NCBI GenBank assembly: GCA_049317265.1
Contig: JBMOIP010000015.1
Coordinates: 1-64,000, forward strand
DNA from: CAIVAT01 sp049317265
GTDB lineage: Bacteria > Bacteroidota > Bacteroidia > Bacteroidales > FEN-979
Direction of reading: 5' to 3'
DNA length: 64,000 nucleotides
Of the stretch, positions 35,119 to 45,270 are shown one piece after another. A program made the translations under genes and the position numbers. The notes beneath the pieces are model-generated. The model had not been told where the DNA came from and made no database searches. It saw only the letters and a list, made by a program, of their open reading frames with translations. Each line of letters begins with the position of its first letter. The stretch's first letter is position 1.

Positions 35119-38100
35119 ATGAAAAAAAACATGTTTTTGACATTTTTAGTTGCAGTGGCTATAACACTGGGGTTCCAAGGGAAAAGTATTGGACAGGTGT
35201 TGCTGAATGAGAACTTTGATTATGTTGCCGGCACACAACTTATTGCCAATGGCTGGGATCAGACCGGGACCACTGCCACGAACCCGATATTGATTTCGGC
35301 AACCGGCCTCACCTATGCCGGTTATCTCTCATCCGGAATCGGGAATGCTGCAGATATGGCTACCTCAGGACAGGATGTCAATAATTCCTTCACGACACAG
35401 AGTGCGGGAAGCGTGTATGCGGGTTTTTTGGTGTCAGTTTCAAGCGCACAGACAACCGGCGACTACTTCATTCACTTTGCTGAATCTCCGATTACCCTGA
35501 ACAGTTTTAAAGGCAGGGTCTTCGTTAAAAAAGATGCCTCATCCAGCAGCATCGCATTCGGAATCTCCAAATCATCCACTACCGTCGCTTATACAGGATT
35601 TACCTATGCACTGAATACCACCTACCTGGTCGTACTGAAATACCAGTTCAGCGCAGCAACAACAACTGATGACAATGTATCAATTTATATAAACCCGGTT
35701 ATAGGCGCTGCTGAACCCGGAACACCCACGGTATCCTATATTGACAATACTCAAACAGATGCGAACAACATTGGCCTGATTGCCCTGCGACAAGGCACTT
35801 CCTCCAGCGCCGCCGCGTTGCAGGTTGACGGGATCCGAGTTGGCCTGACCTGGGCCGACGTGGTTGCAAATGGAGCAGTAGCACCTCCAACTGTTCAGGC
35901 ACATGACATCTCCTTCAGCGGGATTACGGCAAACACCATCACGGCATCATGGATCATTGGCGATGGTGCAAAAAGAGTTGTTTTAATGAATACAGCCAAC
36001 AGTTTTACCAATCCTGCTGATGGTACTGATCCTGCTGCAAATACAGTTTACGGAGGCACAGGGGAACAGGTGGTTTACAACGGTGCCGGGAGTACGGTTC
36101 CCGTAACCGGACTTGTCGGAAATACCACCTACTGGTTCAGGGTATATGAATATAACGGATCGGCTGGCAGCACTAAATTCCTCACCTCAACGGCTACGCT
36201 GAATCCCAACAGCCAGATTACACCGGTTTTACTGACTTTACCCGTCATCACTTCCCCGATAGTCGCAGTTATCACCAGCAATGCTGCGACCCTTGGAGGT
36301 ACAATCAGTTACAATGGAGGAACACCCATTACCGAGCGGGGAACTGTATGGAGCACCACACCAGGGGTTTCCATCACCGACAACAAACTTGCCGAGGGAA
36401 ACACGCTTACAGGGCTGTTTTCCCATGTCCGCACTCCCCTGACATCCCAAACACATATCTATTTTAAGGCTTATGCGACAAATATCATCGGCACAAGCCT
36501 TACCAGTGAAGGCTCGTTCTTTACCCTGTCGGATGAACCTACCTCCCATGTAACTGGTTTTACGGCCACAGCCACCGGCAACACCAGTATTAATCTAACC
36601 TGGAGCGGCATTGCGTCAGGAGCTGCAGGCTACATCATCCTTCAGAAATCCGGAGCGGTTGCCCCATCAGGGATCCCAATTGACGGAATAAGTTATGCAG
36701 AAGGCGCCATCCTTGGAGATGGTACAGTTGCAGCCATCGTAACTCCCGGTTCAGCACTCAGCAAAGCAATTACAGGACTCTCCTCCGGAACACAATACTC
36801 CTACTCAATCATGCCCTTCAACAGGGATGGTGTGAACAGTGAAACCTATAATTACTATACAACCCCGGCAATTCCATCAGCCAGTGCCACCACGACCGGT
36901 CCGGCCTCAACAGTTTACACATGGCTGGGAGCCGACAACGGGAGCTGGTCGACCGCCACAAACTGGAATCCAACCCGTACCACACCTGCCACCACCGATA
37001 TTCTTCAGTTCACCGACGGAACCACCAAGACCATTACCGGTGTGGTGACACAAACCATCTCCAGGCTGGTGCTGGCTAATAATACAATCATCAACCTGCA
37101 AAGTGCGGCAGCTGCAACACTTACCATTATCGGATCTACGGGAAGCGACCTTGAAGTCCCTGCTGGTTGTGCCTTAAATCTGAATGCGATCAATGCGATA
37201 ACCATAGTGGTTGCTACGACTGCAACCGGGAGTATCAGCGGTAATATGAAATTCTCATCAACGGCCTCCACTGCACACCGGCTCACTTCGGCTGACCCCG
37301 GAGGAATAACTTTTAACAGTGGCTCAACCTTTACAGCCGGCACATTCTTCTCAGGCAATCCTTTTGGGACCTCTTCCCTGAATTCAGTTGTTTTTACAGC
37401 AGGATCAACCTTTCTGCAACAGGCCGGGAGCAATCCTTTTGGCGCAGGCGCTCCAAACAGCGTTGTAATATTTCAAACCGGAAGTTTGTTCAAGGTGATG
37501 GCTAACCTCACACCTTCCTTTTCGGGAAGAACCTATGCAAACTTCGAGATGGACGCCACCGGAGTTACCTTAAGCCCTTCAGGCACCACTGCTGTTTCAA
37601 TTGATAACCTGACCGTTACAAACGGCACCTTGAATTTCAACATGACGGGTCCGGCTTCAGGCTTTCACCAGATTAAAGGCAATATCCTTGTACAAACCGG
37701 AGCCATCCTTGCTTTCTCACCTGCCTCAGCATCTACGATTACCTTGTCGGGAACTTCACCCCAATCGATCACCATCAACGGAACACTTACAACAACCGCC
37801 AACCTTAACCTCGAAATTGCCAGCAATGGCGGAATCACTTTGAATTCGCCGTTGACCCTCAATGGGAACCTTGAGCTTACAAATGGTTTCCTGACCCTTG
37901 GGGCAAATAACCTGGTATTGTCAACCACTTCAATAATTACCGGAACTCCTTCGTCGCTTGCCATGATCATTGCCACAGGTACAGGGAAACTTCAAAAAGG
38001 ATTTCCAACCGGGTTTACCGGCAGTTTTGTTTACCCCGTTGGCGACAATACAGGCACCCCTGAGTATTCACCTGTTACGCTGAACTTCAATTCCGGCACC

Positions 38101-40476
38101 TTTGCAGCAGGGAACTATGCTGCGGTTAATCTCGTAAATGCAAAATATCCCACCGATCCGAATAACACCAGTTATCTGAACAGGTACTGGAATGTGACCT
38201 CCTCTGCGATTACTGCATTTAACTGTAACGCTCTTTTCCAATATGTCCCGGCAGATGTAGTTGGTGACGAAACGCAGATTTTCTCCATGCAGTTTGTGCC
38301 GCTTCCGGCCACTGATTACTCCCTTGTTAACAGCGGTTTACACCAGGTGAATGGCCCTTCCCTAACCGTTTTGGGAACCTTTACAGGATCGCAGCCCAGA
38401 CCTTTTGTTCAAACAAATCCTGCCGACCTGCTCACAGCCACCACAGCGTCGCTTCATGGCGAGGTCATAGCGAAATACAATGCAACAGCTGTCTCTTTTG
38501 ATTACGGATTGACGGCCAGTTACGGATCAAGTGTTACGGCCTCCCCTGCATCTGTAAACGGTGGGGGTTCCAATACGGTAATTGGCAATGTTTCTGGACT
38601 GACCCAGAACACCACCTACCATTTCAGAATTGTCGGCACCAATATCTCCGGAACATCCTACGGAAATGACCTGACCTTTACCACCACCTGTCCTGTACCT
38701 GCTACAGGCGGAGTCATTTCCGGTCCTGTGAACGTATGTAAAAACGGATCGGGGTATGTGTATACCGTTCCGGCGATTACCTATGCAACCTCTTATGTAT
38801 GGACATTGCCTGCCGGCGCAACCATTACCTCCGGCGCGAACACCAACTCCATCACCGTCAGCTTCTCCAACCTGGCAGTGTCAGGAAACATATCCGTTTA
38901 TGGTACCAGTGCCTGCGGAACCGGATCATCATCCCCTGCCCTTGCAATAACCATCGTTCCACAACCGGTTCCAACCATCAGCGGGCCAGCGAATGTTTGC
39001 ATCAACTCAGCAGGTAACGTATATACCACCGAAGCTGCCATGACCGGATATACCTGGACGGTCTCTGCTGGGGGCGCCATCACTGCAGGACCAACAGGCA
39101 ACAGTATCACGGTAACCTGGAATTCTGCCGGGCCTCAAACTGTAACGGTCTCTTATACCAATGGAAATGGCTGTGTTGCTGCAACCCCGACAACGTATGC
39201 AGTTACGGTTGTTGCTTTTCCGGTCCCCACCATTACAGGCCCCAATGTAGTATGTGCAAATGCTGCCAATATCATCTACACAACCGAGGCAGGAATGTCC
39301 AACTATAACTGGGCTGTCTCGATCGGAGGCACCATCGTCTCCGGCGCCGGCACCAATGCGATCACAGTATTATGGCCTTATGCAGGGAACAGAACAGTGA
39401 ATGTCACCTATACGAATCCTACAGGTTGCGGTGCAGTCACGCCAGCAGTTTACAATGTCACCATCAACCCGGCCGCTGTACCCACCATCGGAAGCAGCAA
39501 TGACCCATGCATCAACTCCACCAACAACCAGTACATTACAAATACAGGCATGTCCAACTACGTCTGGAACGTCAGCTCAGGCGGGACACTGGTTTCTGGC
39601 CAGGGTACGAGTTCCATCAATGTTACCTGGAACAGTGTTGGAAATCAATGGGTCAACGTTAGTTATTCAAATTCCTACGGATGCGCCACTGTTTCACCAA
39701 CCGTGTACAATTTGTTTGTAAATCCTTTACCCAATGCAGCAGGATCCATAACCGGAACCGCTTCTCTTTGTGCAGGAAGCACTGGTATTGCATACTCATG
39801 CAATGAGATCAACAATGCCACTTCGTATAGCTGGACCCTGCCAGCCGGAATCTCCATAATCTCCGGTGCAGGAACAAACAACATCATCGTAGATTTCGGA
39901 CCAAATGCAGCATCCGGGGATATTTTTGTAGCCGGGACCAACAGTTGCGGGAACGGGGCAAGTTCACCTGCTTACCAGGTAACGGTAAACCCCATCCCTC
40001 CCACCCCGGTAATTTCGGCTTCAGGAAATACCATAACCAGCAACGCTTATACGGGTAACCAATGGTACCGTGAAGGATTCGGCGCCATTGCAGGTGCAAC
40101 GGGGCAGACTTATGCCGCTACCCAGTCGGGCTGGTACTGGAGTGTAGTTACAATAAATGGTTGCTCTTCGGCAGCTTCGAACAAGGTTTATATCGTAATG
40201 ATCGGCCAGCAAGACCTGCAAACCAGCAACTTTACCATCTACCCGGTACCCAACGACGGAACCTTCATGGTCAACCTTTCAGGTCATTCACAGGAACAAT
40301 TTTCGATAACTGTCTACAATCAGCTCGGGGAGAAAATCTATGAGATTGAAAAGGTTCAATTCGATGGAGTTACCGGAAAACAGATTGACCTTCGGCCAAT
40401 TCCCAATGGTGTCTACTCCATAACATTCAGCAACGGGTCTCAAAAAATCGTCAGGAAAATAGTGGTCAACAAATAA
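35119..40476 (+). CDS. Giant T9SS-exported adhesin-like protein (1785 aa)
   Basis: The ATG at 35119 begins a typical signal peptide (KKNMFLTFLVAVAITLG); a longer frame from 35059 adds 20 residues that do not fit. The N-terminal region (NENFDYVAGTQLIANGWDQ) resembles the lectin-like start of the preceding protein. FN3 modules follow (SWIIGDGAKRVVLMN), then a beta-helix-like repetitive region (about 620-990). At residues about 1196-1625 there are five PKD/Ig-like repeats, each with a conserved Cys and SYVWTLPAG/GYTWTVSAGG-type core. The last 80 residues (FTIYPVPNDGTFMV to RKIVVNK) are a T9SS sorting domain. Its likely place is the cell surface. The stop is followed at once by an octamer array. 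Confidence 0.8.
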   Translation: MKKNMFLTFLVAVAITLGFQGKSIGQVLLNENFDYVAGTQLIANGWDQTGTTATNPILISATGLTYAGYLSSGIGNAADMATSGQDVNNSFTTQSAGSVYAGFLVSVSSAQTTGDYFIHFAESPITLNSFKGRVFVKKDASSSSIAFGISKSSTTVAYTGFTYALNTTYLVVLKYQFSAATTTDDNVSIYINPVIGAAEPGTPTVSYIDNTQTDANNIGLIALRQGTSSSAAALQVDGIRVGLTWADVVANGAVAPPTVQAHDISFSGITANTITASWIIGDGAKRVVLMNTANSFTNPADGTDPAANTVYGGTGEQVVYNGAGSTVPVTGLVGNTTYWFRVYEYNGSAGSTKFLTSTATLNPNSQITPVLLTLPVITSPIVAVITSNAATLGGTISYNGGTPITERGTVWSTTPGVSITDNKLAEGNTLTGLFSHVRTPLTSQTHIYFKAYATNIIGTSLTSEGSFFTLSDEPTSHVTGFTATATGNTSINLTWSGIASGAAGYIILQKSGAVAPSGIPIDGISYAEGAILGDGTVAAIVTPGSALSKAITGLSSGTQYSYSIMPFNRDGVNSETYNYYTTPAIPSASATTTGPASTVYTWLGADNGSWSTATNWNPTRTTPATTDILQFTDGTTKTITGVVTQTISRLVLANNTIINLQSAAAATLTIIGSTGSDLEVPAGCALNLNAINAITIVVATTATGSISGNMKFSSTASTAHRLTSADPGGITFNSGSTFTAGTFFSGNPFGTSSLNSVVFTAGSTFLQQAGSNPFGAGAPNSVVIFQTGSLFKVMANLTPSFSGRTYANFEMDATGVTLSPSGTTAVSIDNLTVTNGTLNFNMTGPASGFHQIKGNILVQTGAILAFSPASASTITLSGTSPQSITINGTLTTTANLNLEIASNGGITLNSPLTLNGNLELTNGFLTLGANNLVLSTTSIITGTPSSLAMIIATGTGKLQKGFPTGFTGSFVYPVGDNTGTPEYSPVTLNFNSGTFAAGNYAAVNLVNAKYPTDPNNTSYLNRYWNVTSSAITAFNCNALFQYVPADVVGDETQIFSMQFVPLPATDYSLVNSGLHQVNGPSLTVLGTFTGSQPRPFVQTNPADLLTATTASLHGEVIAKYNATAVSFDYGLTASYGSSVTASPASVNGGGSNTVIGNVSGLTQNTTYHFRIVGTNISGTSYGNDLTFTTTCPVPATGGVISGPVNVCKNGSGYVYTVPAITYATSYVWTLPAGATITSGANTNSITVSFSNLAVSGNISVYGTSACGTGSSSPALAITIVPQPVPTISGPANVCINSAGNVYTTEAAMTGYTWTVSAGGAITAGPTGNSITVTWNSAGPQTVTVSYTNGNGCVAATPTTYAVTVVAFPVPTITGPNVVCANAANIIYTTEAGMSNYNWAVSIGGTIVSGAGTNAITVLWPYAGNRTVNVTYTNPTGCGAVTPAVYNVTINPAAVPTIGSSNDPCINSTNNQYITNTGMSNYVWNVSSGGTLVSGQGTSSINVTWNSVGNQWVNVSYSNSYGCATVSPTVYNLFVNPLPNAAGSITGTASLCAGSTGIAYSCNEINNATSYSWTLPAGISIISGAGTNNIIVDFGPNAASGDIFVAGTNSCGNGASSPAYQVTVNPIPPTPVISASGNTITSNAYTGNQWYREGFGAIAGATGQTYAATQSGWYWSVVTINGCSSAASNKVYIVMIGQQDLQTSNFTIYPVPNDGTFMVNLSGHSQEQFSITVYNQLGEKIYEIEKVQFDGVTGKQIDLRPIPNGVYSITFSNGSQKIVRKIVVNK

Positions 40477-40508
40477 CCCTGTTACCCTGTTACCCTGTCA
40501 CCTTGTCA
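40477..40508. repeat. 8-bp tandem repeat array (CCCTGTTA), 4 units
   Basis: CCCTGTTA, CCCTGTTA, CCCTGTCA and CCTTGTCA follow the stop codon of the preceding gene (40474-40476) without a gap. The period is 8 bp, as in the GGGCGGAC arrays, but the unit sequence differs. Confidence 0.9.
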
Positions 40509-40540
40509 ACCCCACTCCACTTTCCCTGTAATCCAACCCT

Positions 40541-43438
40541 ATGAAAACCTGCGTTTTCCTTTTCATAGGATTTTGGGTCAGCCTGCAAACATCCGGCCAG
40601 TATTTCAGCACAGGCCAGGATCCGGCATCCATTCGCTGGCGGCAGGTTAAAACGGAACGGTATCAACTCATTTATCCTGAGCGTTTTGAAAAAAAGGCGG
40701 AGTATATGGCCAATGTCCTGGATATAATCTGCCGGCATGAAAACACAACGCTATCGGCAAAGGTTCCCCGGATCCCGGTCATACTCCACACCCAGACAGT
40801 CATCTCCAACGGGCTCACAGTATGGGCCCCGAAAAGGATTGAACTTTACACCTGCCCTCCACAGCAAACTTATGCGGAGGAGTGGCTGGAACAACTGGCG
40901 ATCCACGAATACCGGCATGCCGTGCAGATAAGCAAGATCAACCGGGGTTTTTCAAAGGCGCTATACTATATCTTCGGGGAACAGATTACAGGAGGAATCC
41001 TCGGGTTATATATCCCTTCATGGTTTTTAGAAGGGGAAGCAACAGTTACCGAAACGGCGCTCACAAGGACAGGCCGGGGCAGATCAGCCATATTCGAAAG
41101 CACCCTGAGGGCCCAGCTTGTTGAGAAGGGACCCTACTCTTACGACAAAGCGACATTGGGATCCTACAAAACATTCACCCCCGATGCTTATTCCCTGGGT
41201 TACTACCTGGTGGGGCAATCCCGGGCAAAGTATGGCCCGGAACTTTGGAACAGCGCGCTTAATAAAGTAGCGAAGTACCCATTCATGGTTGTTCCGTTTA
41301 ACAGCGGCATCCATAAAATGACAGGAATGTGGAAAACGAAACTCTATAAACAATCCCTTTCAGAACTGGACAGTGCATGGAAGCGGCAATTGTCGCTTTC
41401 ACCGGCACAGGAACCGCTGCCAATCACAACACGAAACCCAAAAAATCATGTGGTTTACAATCATCCGATCCTGATCAACGACTCAACCATCATTGCGGAT
41501 AAATCGAGCATGGATGATGTTGACAGATTTGTCGCCATTAACCGTGTAACTGGGATCGAGAAAATCCTCCTGACACCGGGAACTCATGCCGCCGGGTCTA
41601 TTTCTCATGGCGGCGGTTACCTGGCATGGAGTGAATTACAACCTGATTGCAGGTGGTCAAATCGCAATTTTTCCACCATCAGGCTCTTCAATTTTAAAAC
41701 CGGGCAACAGCAAACCCTGATAAATAAATCCCGCTATTTTGCACCTGTTCTCTCTCCCGACGGCTCCAGTGTGGCCGCAGTGCATATTTCAGAACTGAAC
41801 GATTGCCATATCGATATCATCGGGATTCCGGATGGCCATGTTCTGAAGCGGTACACCATCGGGGGTGAAGGTCAGGCCAATAGTCCTACCTGGTCGCCGG
41901 ATGCCACTCAGCTCATTTTTACGTTGCTGACTCATGAAGGAGAATCAGTGGTAACAATGGATACTGCTTCCGGTAAAATGAGGGTTCAACTGCCCCCGTC
42001 GTACCGGGAAATCACCCGTCCGGCCTTTTTCCAGCGACATTATATTACCTTCAGCACGGGTTATTCAGGAGTAGAAAACATTTACATCCTGGATACCCTT
42101 ACAAAAGCCATATCCAGGGTTACCTCCGGAAAATTTGCCACTTTCGACCCCGAATTCACGACTGATAAAAAACAGATGATCTGTTCCGATTACACCTCCG
42201 ATGGGTTGATGGTAAGTGAATTGAAGGTTGACTCCATCTCCTGGATCCCCAGGGATATGGAAACAGACAACTCCTACAAGCTATCTGAGGCCCTGGCCGC
42301 CCAGGAAAACGCCAATATTCAGGACACCATCCTGATGCGGAAAATATATAAGATGAACTCGTCCGGCACCTACAACCCGGAGCGTGATTCCATGATAGGC
42401 ACACAACATACGACCAGGAAATACTCCAGGCTTCTGAACCTCTTCAATCCGCACAGCTGGGCCCCGGCATCCTTTGATATCAGCAACCTTACGCTTAACC
42501 CGGGAGTGATGGTCCTGTCTCAGAATGCCCTCAGCACCATGTTCGCGGGAGCAGGCTGGGAATATGACATCCATGAACAAACGGGGAAATTTTATACCAG
42601 CATCAGCTACCGGGGATGGTACCCTGAATTGACCTTCCGGTTCGACATCGGGAACAGGGCTGCTTACGCGCGCCATCATGGATCCACCGAGACCTATCGC
42701 TTCACCTGGCAGGAGACCAATTTCAAAACTGTTCTCTCCATTCCGTGGAATTTTTCACGTCATAGATTTTCGCGTTACCTCACGCCATCCATCGGGACCA
42801 CCCTGACCGGCATCCTTCATAACAGTTCCACCCCGGCAAACTTCACCTCAGGGATGATTCAAACCATGGATTACCGGCTCACCTTTTCTCAATATCTGCA
42901 CTCCACTCAGAAAGATGTGCTCCCCAGGTTCGGCAACTCCATCGATTTCCAATACCATCATACACCCTTTGGGACAAACGAAATGGGTTCCATTTTGGGT
43001 GCAAGGCTGTACCAGTACGTTCCGGGCTTTTTCAAACACCATGGAATCATGATGTACGGTGGGTTTCAGCAGCGAACTGATCAAGATTTGCCCATATATT
43101 CCTTTGCCAATATCATCGCCTATCCCCGGGGCTATTCGGGTGCCTACGACGATAACCTGTTAAGTATCAGCATCAATTACAAAATGCCGTTATGGTATCC
43201 TGATTTCAGCCTTGGATCTGTCCTCTACTTAAAACGACTTAAATTGAACTGCTTTTACGATTGGGCAAACGGGAAGAACCCGGGTTATATCAACGAATAC
43301 CAGTCGGCGGGCTGTGAACTCACTGCCGACTTCCACCTTCTGAGATTTGTTGCTCCGGTTGAGATGGGGTTGCGCACCATCTACTACCCGGCTTCAGGCA
43401 GTTGGGGCTTTGAATTTCTCTACGCCATCTCTTATTGA
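40541..43438 (+). CDS. Gluzincin/beta-propeller/outer-membrane-barrel protein
   Basis: The protein has 965 residues and a signal peptide (about 1-19). Residues about 25-290 look like a zinc metallopeptidase of the gluzincin type: HEYRH (H122, E123, H126) with a probable third ligand E164 in WFLEGEA. A TolB/WD40-like propeller follows (about 300-590), with LSPDGSSVAAVH and WSPDATQLIFTL. The last 330 residues have the alternating aromatic pattern of an outer membrane beta-barrel and end in an aromatic residue (FLYAISY). The combination suggests a surface or periplasm-facing outer membrane peptidase; substrate and activity are unknown. Confidence 0.7.
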   Translation: MKTCVFLFIGFWVSLQTSGQYFSTGQDPASIRWRQVKTERYQLIYPERFEKKAEYMANVLDIICRHENTTLSAKVPRIPVILHTQTVISNGLTVWAPKRIELYTCPPQQTYAEEWLEQLAIHEYRHAVQISKINRGFSKALYYIFGEQITGGILGLYIPSWFLEGEATVTETALTRTGRGRSAIFESTLRAQLVEKGPYSYDKATLGSYKTFTPDAYSLGYYLVGQSRAKYGPELWNSALNKVAKYPFMVVPFNSGIHKMTGMWKTKLYKQSLSELDSAWKRQLSLSPAQEPLPITTRNPKNHVVYNHPILINDSTIIADKSSMDDVDRFVAINRVTGIEKILLTPGTHAAGSISHGGGYLAWSELQPDCRWSNRNFSTIRLFNFKTGQQQTLINKSRYFAPVLSPDGSSVAAVHISELNDCHIDIIGIPDGHVLKRYTIGGEGQANSPTWSPDATQLIFTLLTHEGESVVTMDTASGKMRVQLPPSYREITRPAFFQRHYITFSTGYSGVENIYILDTLTKAISRVTSGKFATFDPEFTTDKKQMICSDYTSDGLMVSELKVDSISWIPRDMETDNSYKLSEALAAQENANIQDTILMRKIYKMNSSGTYNPERDSMIGTQHTTRKYSRLLNLFNPHSWAPASFDISNLTLNPGVMVLSQNALSTMFAGAGWEYDIHEQTGKFYTSISYRGWYPELTFRFDIGNRAAYARHHGSTETYRFTWQETNFKTVLSIPWNFSRHRFSRYLTPSIGTTLTGILHNSSTPANFTSGMIQTMDYRLTFSQYLHSTQKDVLPRFGNSIDFQYHHTPFGTNEMGSILGARLYQYVPGFFKHHGIMMYGGFQQRTDQDLPIYSFANIIAYPRGYSGAYDDNLLSISINYKMPLWYPDFSLGSVLYLKRLKLNCFYDWANGKNPGYINEYQSAGCELTADFHLLRFVAPVEMGLRTIYYPASGSWGFEFLYAISY

Positions 43439-43482
43439 GACTTTTAACCATTTTCAGCCTGGTTAAGGTTGAAAAATAAGGC

Positions 43483-43490
43483 TATATTTG
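43483..43490 (+). promoter_or_regulatory. -7-like box only 7 bp before clcA-like start
   Basis: TATATTTG matches TAnnTTTG and ends just 7 bp before the ATG at 43498. If used, transcription would begin about at the start codon, giving a leaderless mRNA. No good ribosome binding site and no proper -33 TTTG are visible. Confidence 0.35.
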
Positions 43491-43497
43491 CACCAAC

Positions 43498-45270
43498 ATG
43501 CTTCCAAAATCGATCACCGGCAGGCTTTTAGTCTGGAGATTACGCCACATCAGGCAGCGTCAGTTTGTGTTACTCCTGAGTGTGATTGTGGGTATGGGTA
43601 GCGGTTTAGCGGCTGTTGCGTTAAAGAACACGCTGTACTATACCAACTACTTTCTGACCAACGGGTTCAGTTACCACGGCATCTTTTACCTGTTTCTTGC
43701 CTTTCCGGTAATAGGCATCATCCTGACCATCCTTTTCATCCGGTATATTGTTAAAGATAACATCAGCCACGGTGTAAGCAAAGTGCTCTATGCGATATCC
43801 AAGAACAACAGCCAGATAAAACCCCACAATACCTTTTCATCACTGATCGCCTGTACCCTGACACTGGGATTCGGGGGTTCTGTCGGGCCTGAAGCCCCTA
43901 TCGTCCTTACCGGTTCAGCCATCGGGTCGAACCTGGCCCGGCTCTTCCGGCTCGATTACCGTATCACAACCCTCCTGATAGGATGTGGGGCTGCAGGAGC
44001 CATTGCCGGCATTTTCGAAGCACCGATCGCCGGGGTAATCTTTGTTCTCGAGATCCTGATGCTGGATCTTACCATGACAACACTGCTGCCATTGCTGATT
44101 ACTACGGTTACAGCCTCCCTGGTATCGTTCCTGCTGATGGGCAACGAAGTTTTGTTTTCATTCACACTGAGCAGCCCGTTCATTTTGCGCCATATTCCAT
44201 TTTACCTTCTGCTGGGAGTTTTTACCGGGCTGGTTTCAGTCTTTTTTATCCGTGGTAGCATCGGCATTGAATCCCTGTTGAAGCGCATAACCCCGGCTTT
44301 AAGGGTAGGAATTGCGGGAATCGCTCTTGCAGCGCTGATCTTCATATACCCATCCCTTTTCGGTGAAGGTTATACGGTTCTCAAGGAGGTGATCAACGGC
44401 AATGGGGAGATTATCGGCAACTCCTCCCTTTTTGGAGCATTGAAACATAACCAATGGTCGTTCCTGATCATTATCTTCGGGCTGATCATCATGAAGGTGG
44501 TTGCCATGGCGCTAACCCAGGGAAGCGGGGGAATCGGCGGCACTTTTGCCCCATCCATCTTTGTTGGTGCCATCTGCGGCTATTTCTTCGCAAACCTGCT
44601 GAACAGCGTTTTCGGTCTCAATATTTCCCAGAGTAATTTTGCACTGGTTGGAATGGCCGGTGTCATGGCCGGCGTCATGCATGCCCCGCTGACAGCGATC
44701 TTCCTGATCGCCGAGATAACGGGAGGTTACCTGTTGCTTACGCCCCTGATTATGGTTTCAGCGATTGCATACCTGACTTCGCATATTTTTGAAAGTCACT
44801 CTATTTACACCCGTCAGCTGGCTGCACGCAAGGAACTCATCACCCATGACAAGGACAAAGCCGTACTCTCGTTTATGTCGCCCCGGCAGTTGATTGAAAC
44901 AAATTTTGCCAGGGTTGACCCTGAGGCTACCCTGGGAACACTGGTGAAAGTCGTTGCCACAGCTTCCAGGAATATTTTTCCGGTGGTGGACAAGGATGGG
45001 AAATTTTATGGGATCGTCATGCTCGACAACATCCGGCAGATCATGTTCGATCAGTCAATCTACGAGGTCACTTATGTCAAGGACCTGCTTTTCATGCCCA
45101 GCTACTCCATCAATCCTGATGATTCAATGGATACCGTGATCCAGCTATTTCAGCAGAGCGACCGTTACAACCTGCCTGTCCTGGAAAATGGCAGATACCT
45201 GGGATTTATCTCCCGGGCCAATGTATTCTCACAGTACCGGGAACTTCTCAGAAAATTCTCTGACGATTAA
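43498..45270 (+). CDS. ClC-family chloride channel/transporter with CBS domains
   Basis: The protein has 590 residues. Residues 20-440 form the ClC membrane core. The selectivity segments are recognisable: GFGGSVGPEAPIVLTGS, with the gating glutamate at E132 in GPEAP instead of the common GREGP, and GSGGIGGTFAPSIFVGA. Two CBS domains lie at about 455-585 (LSFMSPRQLIETNFARV and KDLLFMPSYSINPDD), likely binding adenine nucleotides to control transport. The family exchanges or conducts chloride and related anions across the inner membrane; channel and antiporter cannot be told apart here. The stop overlaps the convergent M16 gene by four bases. Confidence 0.9.
   Translation: MLPKSITGRLLVWRLRHIRQRQFVLLLSVIVGMGSGLAAVALKNTLYYTNYFLTNGFSYHGIFYLFLAFPVIGIILTILFIRYIVKDNISHGVSKVLYAISKNNSQIKPHNTFSSLIACTLTLGFGGSVGPEAPIVLTGSAIGSNLARLFRLDYRITTLLIGCGAAGAIAGIFEAPIAGVIFVLEILMLDLTMTTLLPLLITTVTASLVSFLLMGNEVLFSFTLSSPFILRHIPFYLLLGVFTGLVSVFFIRGSIGIESLLKRITPALRVGIAGIALAALIFIYPSLFGEGYTVLKEVINGNGEIIGNSSLFGALKHNQWSFLIIIFGLIIMKVVAMALTQGSGGIGGTFAPSIFVGAICGYFFANLLNSVFGLNISQSNFALVGMAGVMAGVMHAPLTAIFLIAEITGGYLLLTPLIMVSAIAYLTSHIFESHSIYTRQLAARKELITHDKDKAVLSFMSPRQLIETNFARVDPEATLGTLVKVVATASRNIFPVVDKDGKFYGIVMLDNIRQIMFDQSIYEVTYVKDLLFMPSYSINPDDSMDTVIQLFQQSDRYNLPVLENGRYLGFISRANVFSQYRELLRKFSDD

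Noticed and set aside
43444..43466. Small hairpin TTAACCA/TGGTTAA before the ClC gene
   Set aside because: The stem is only 7 bp and there is no T tract, so it is not counted as a terminator.
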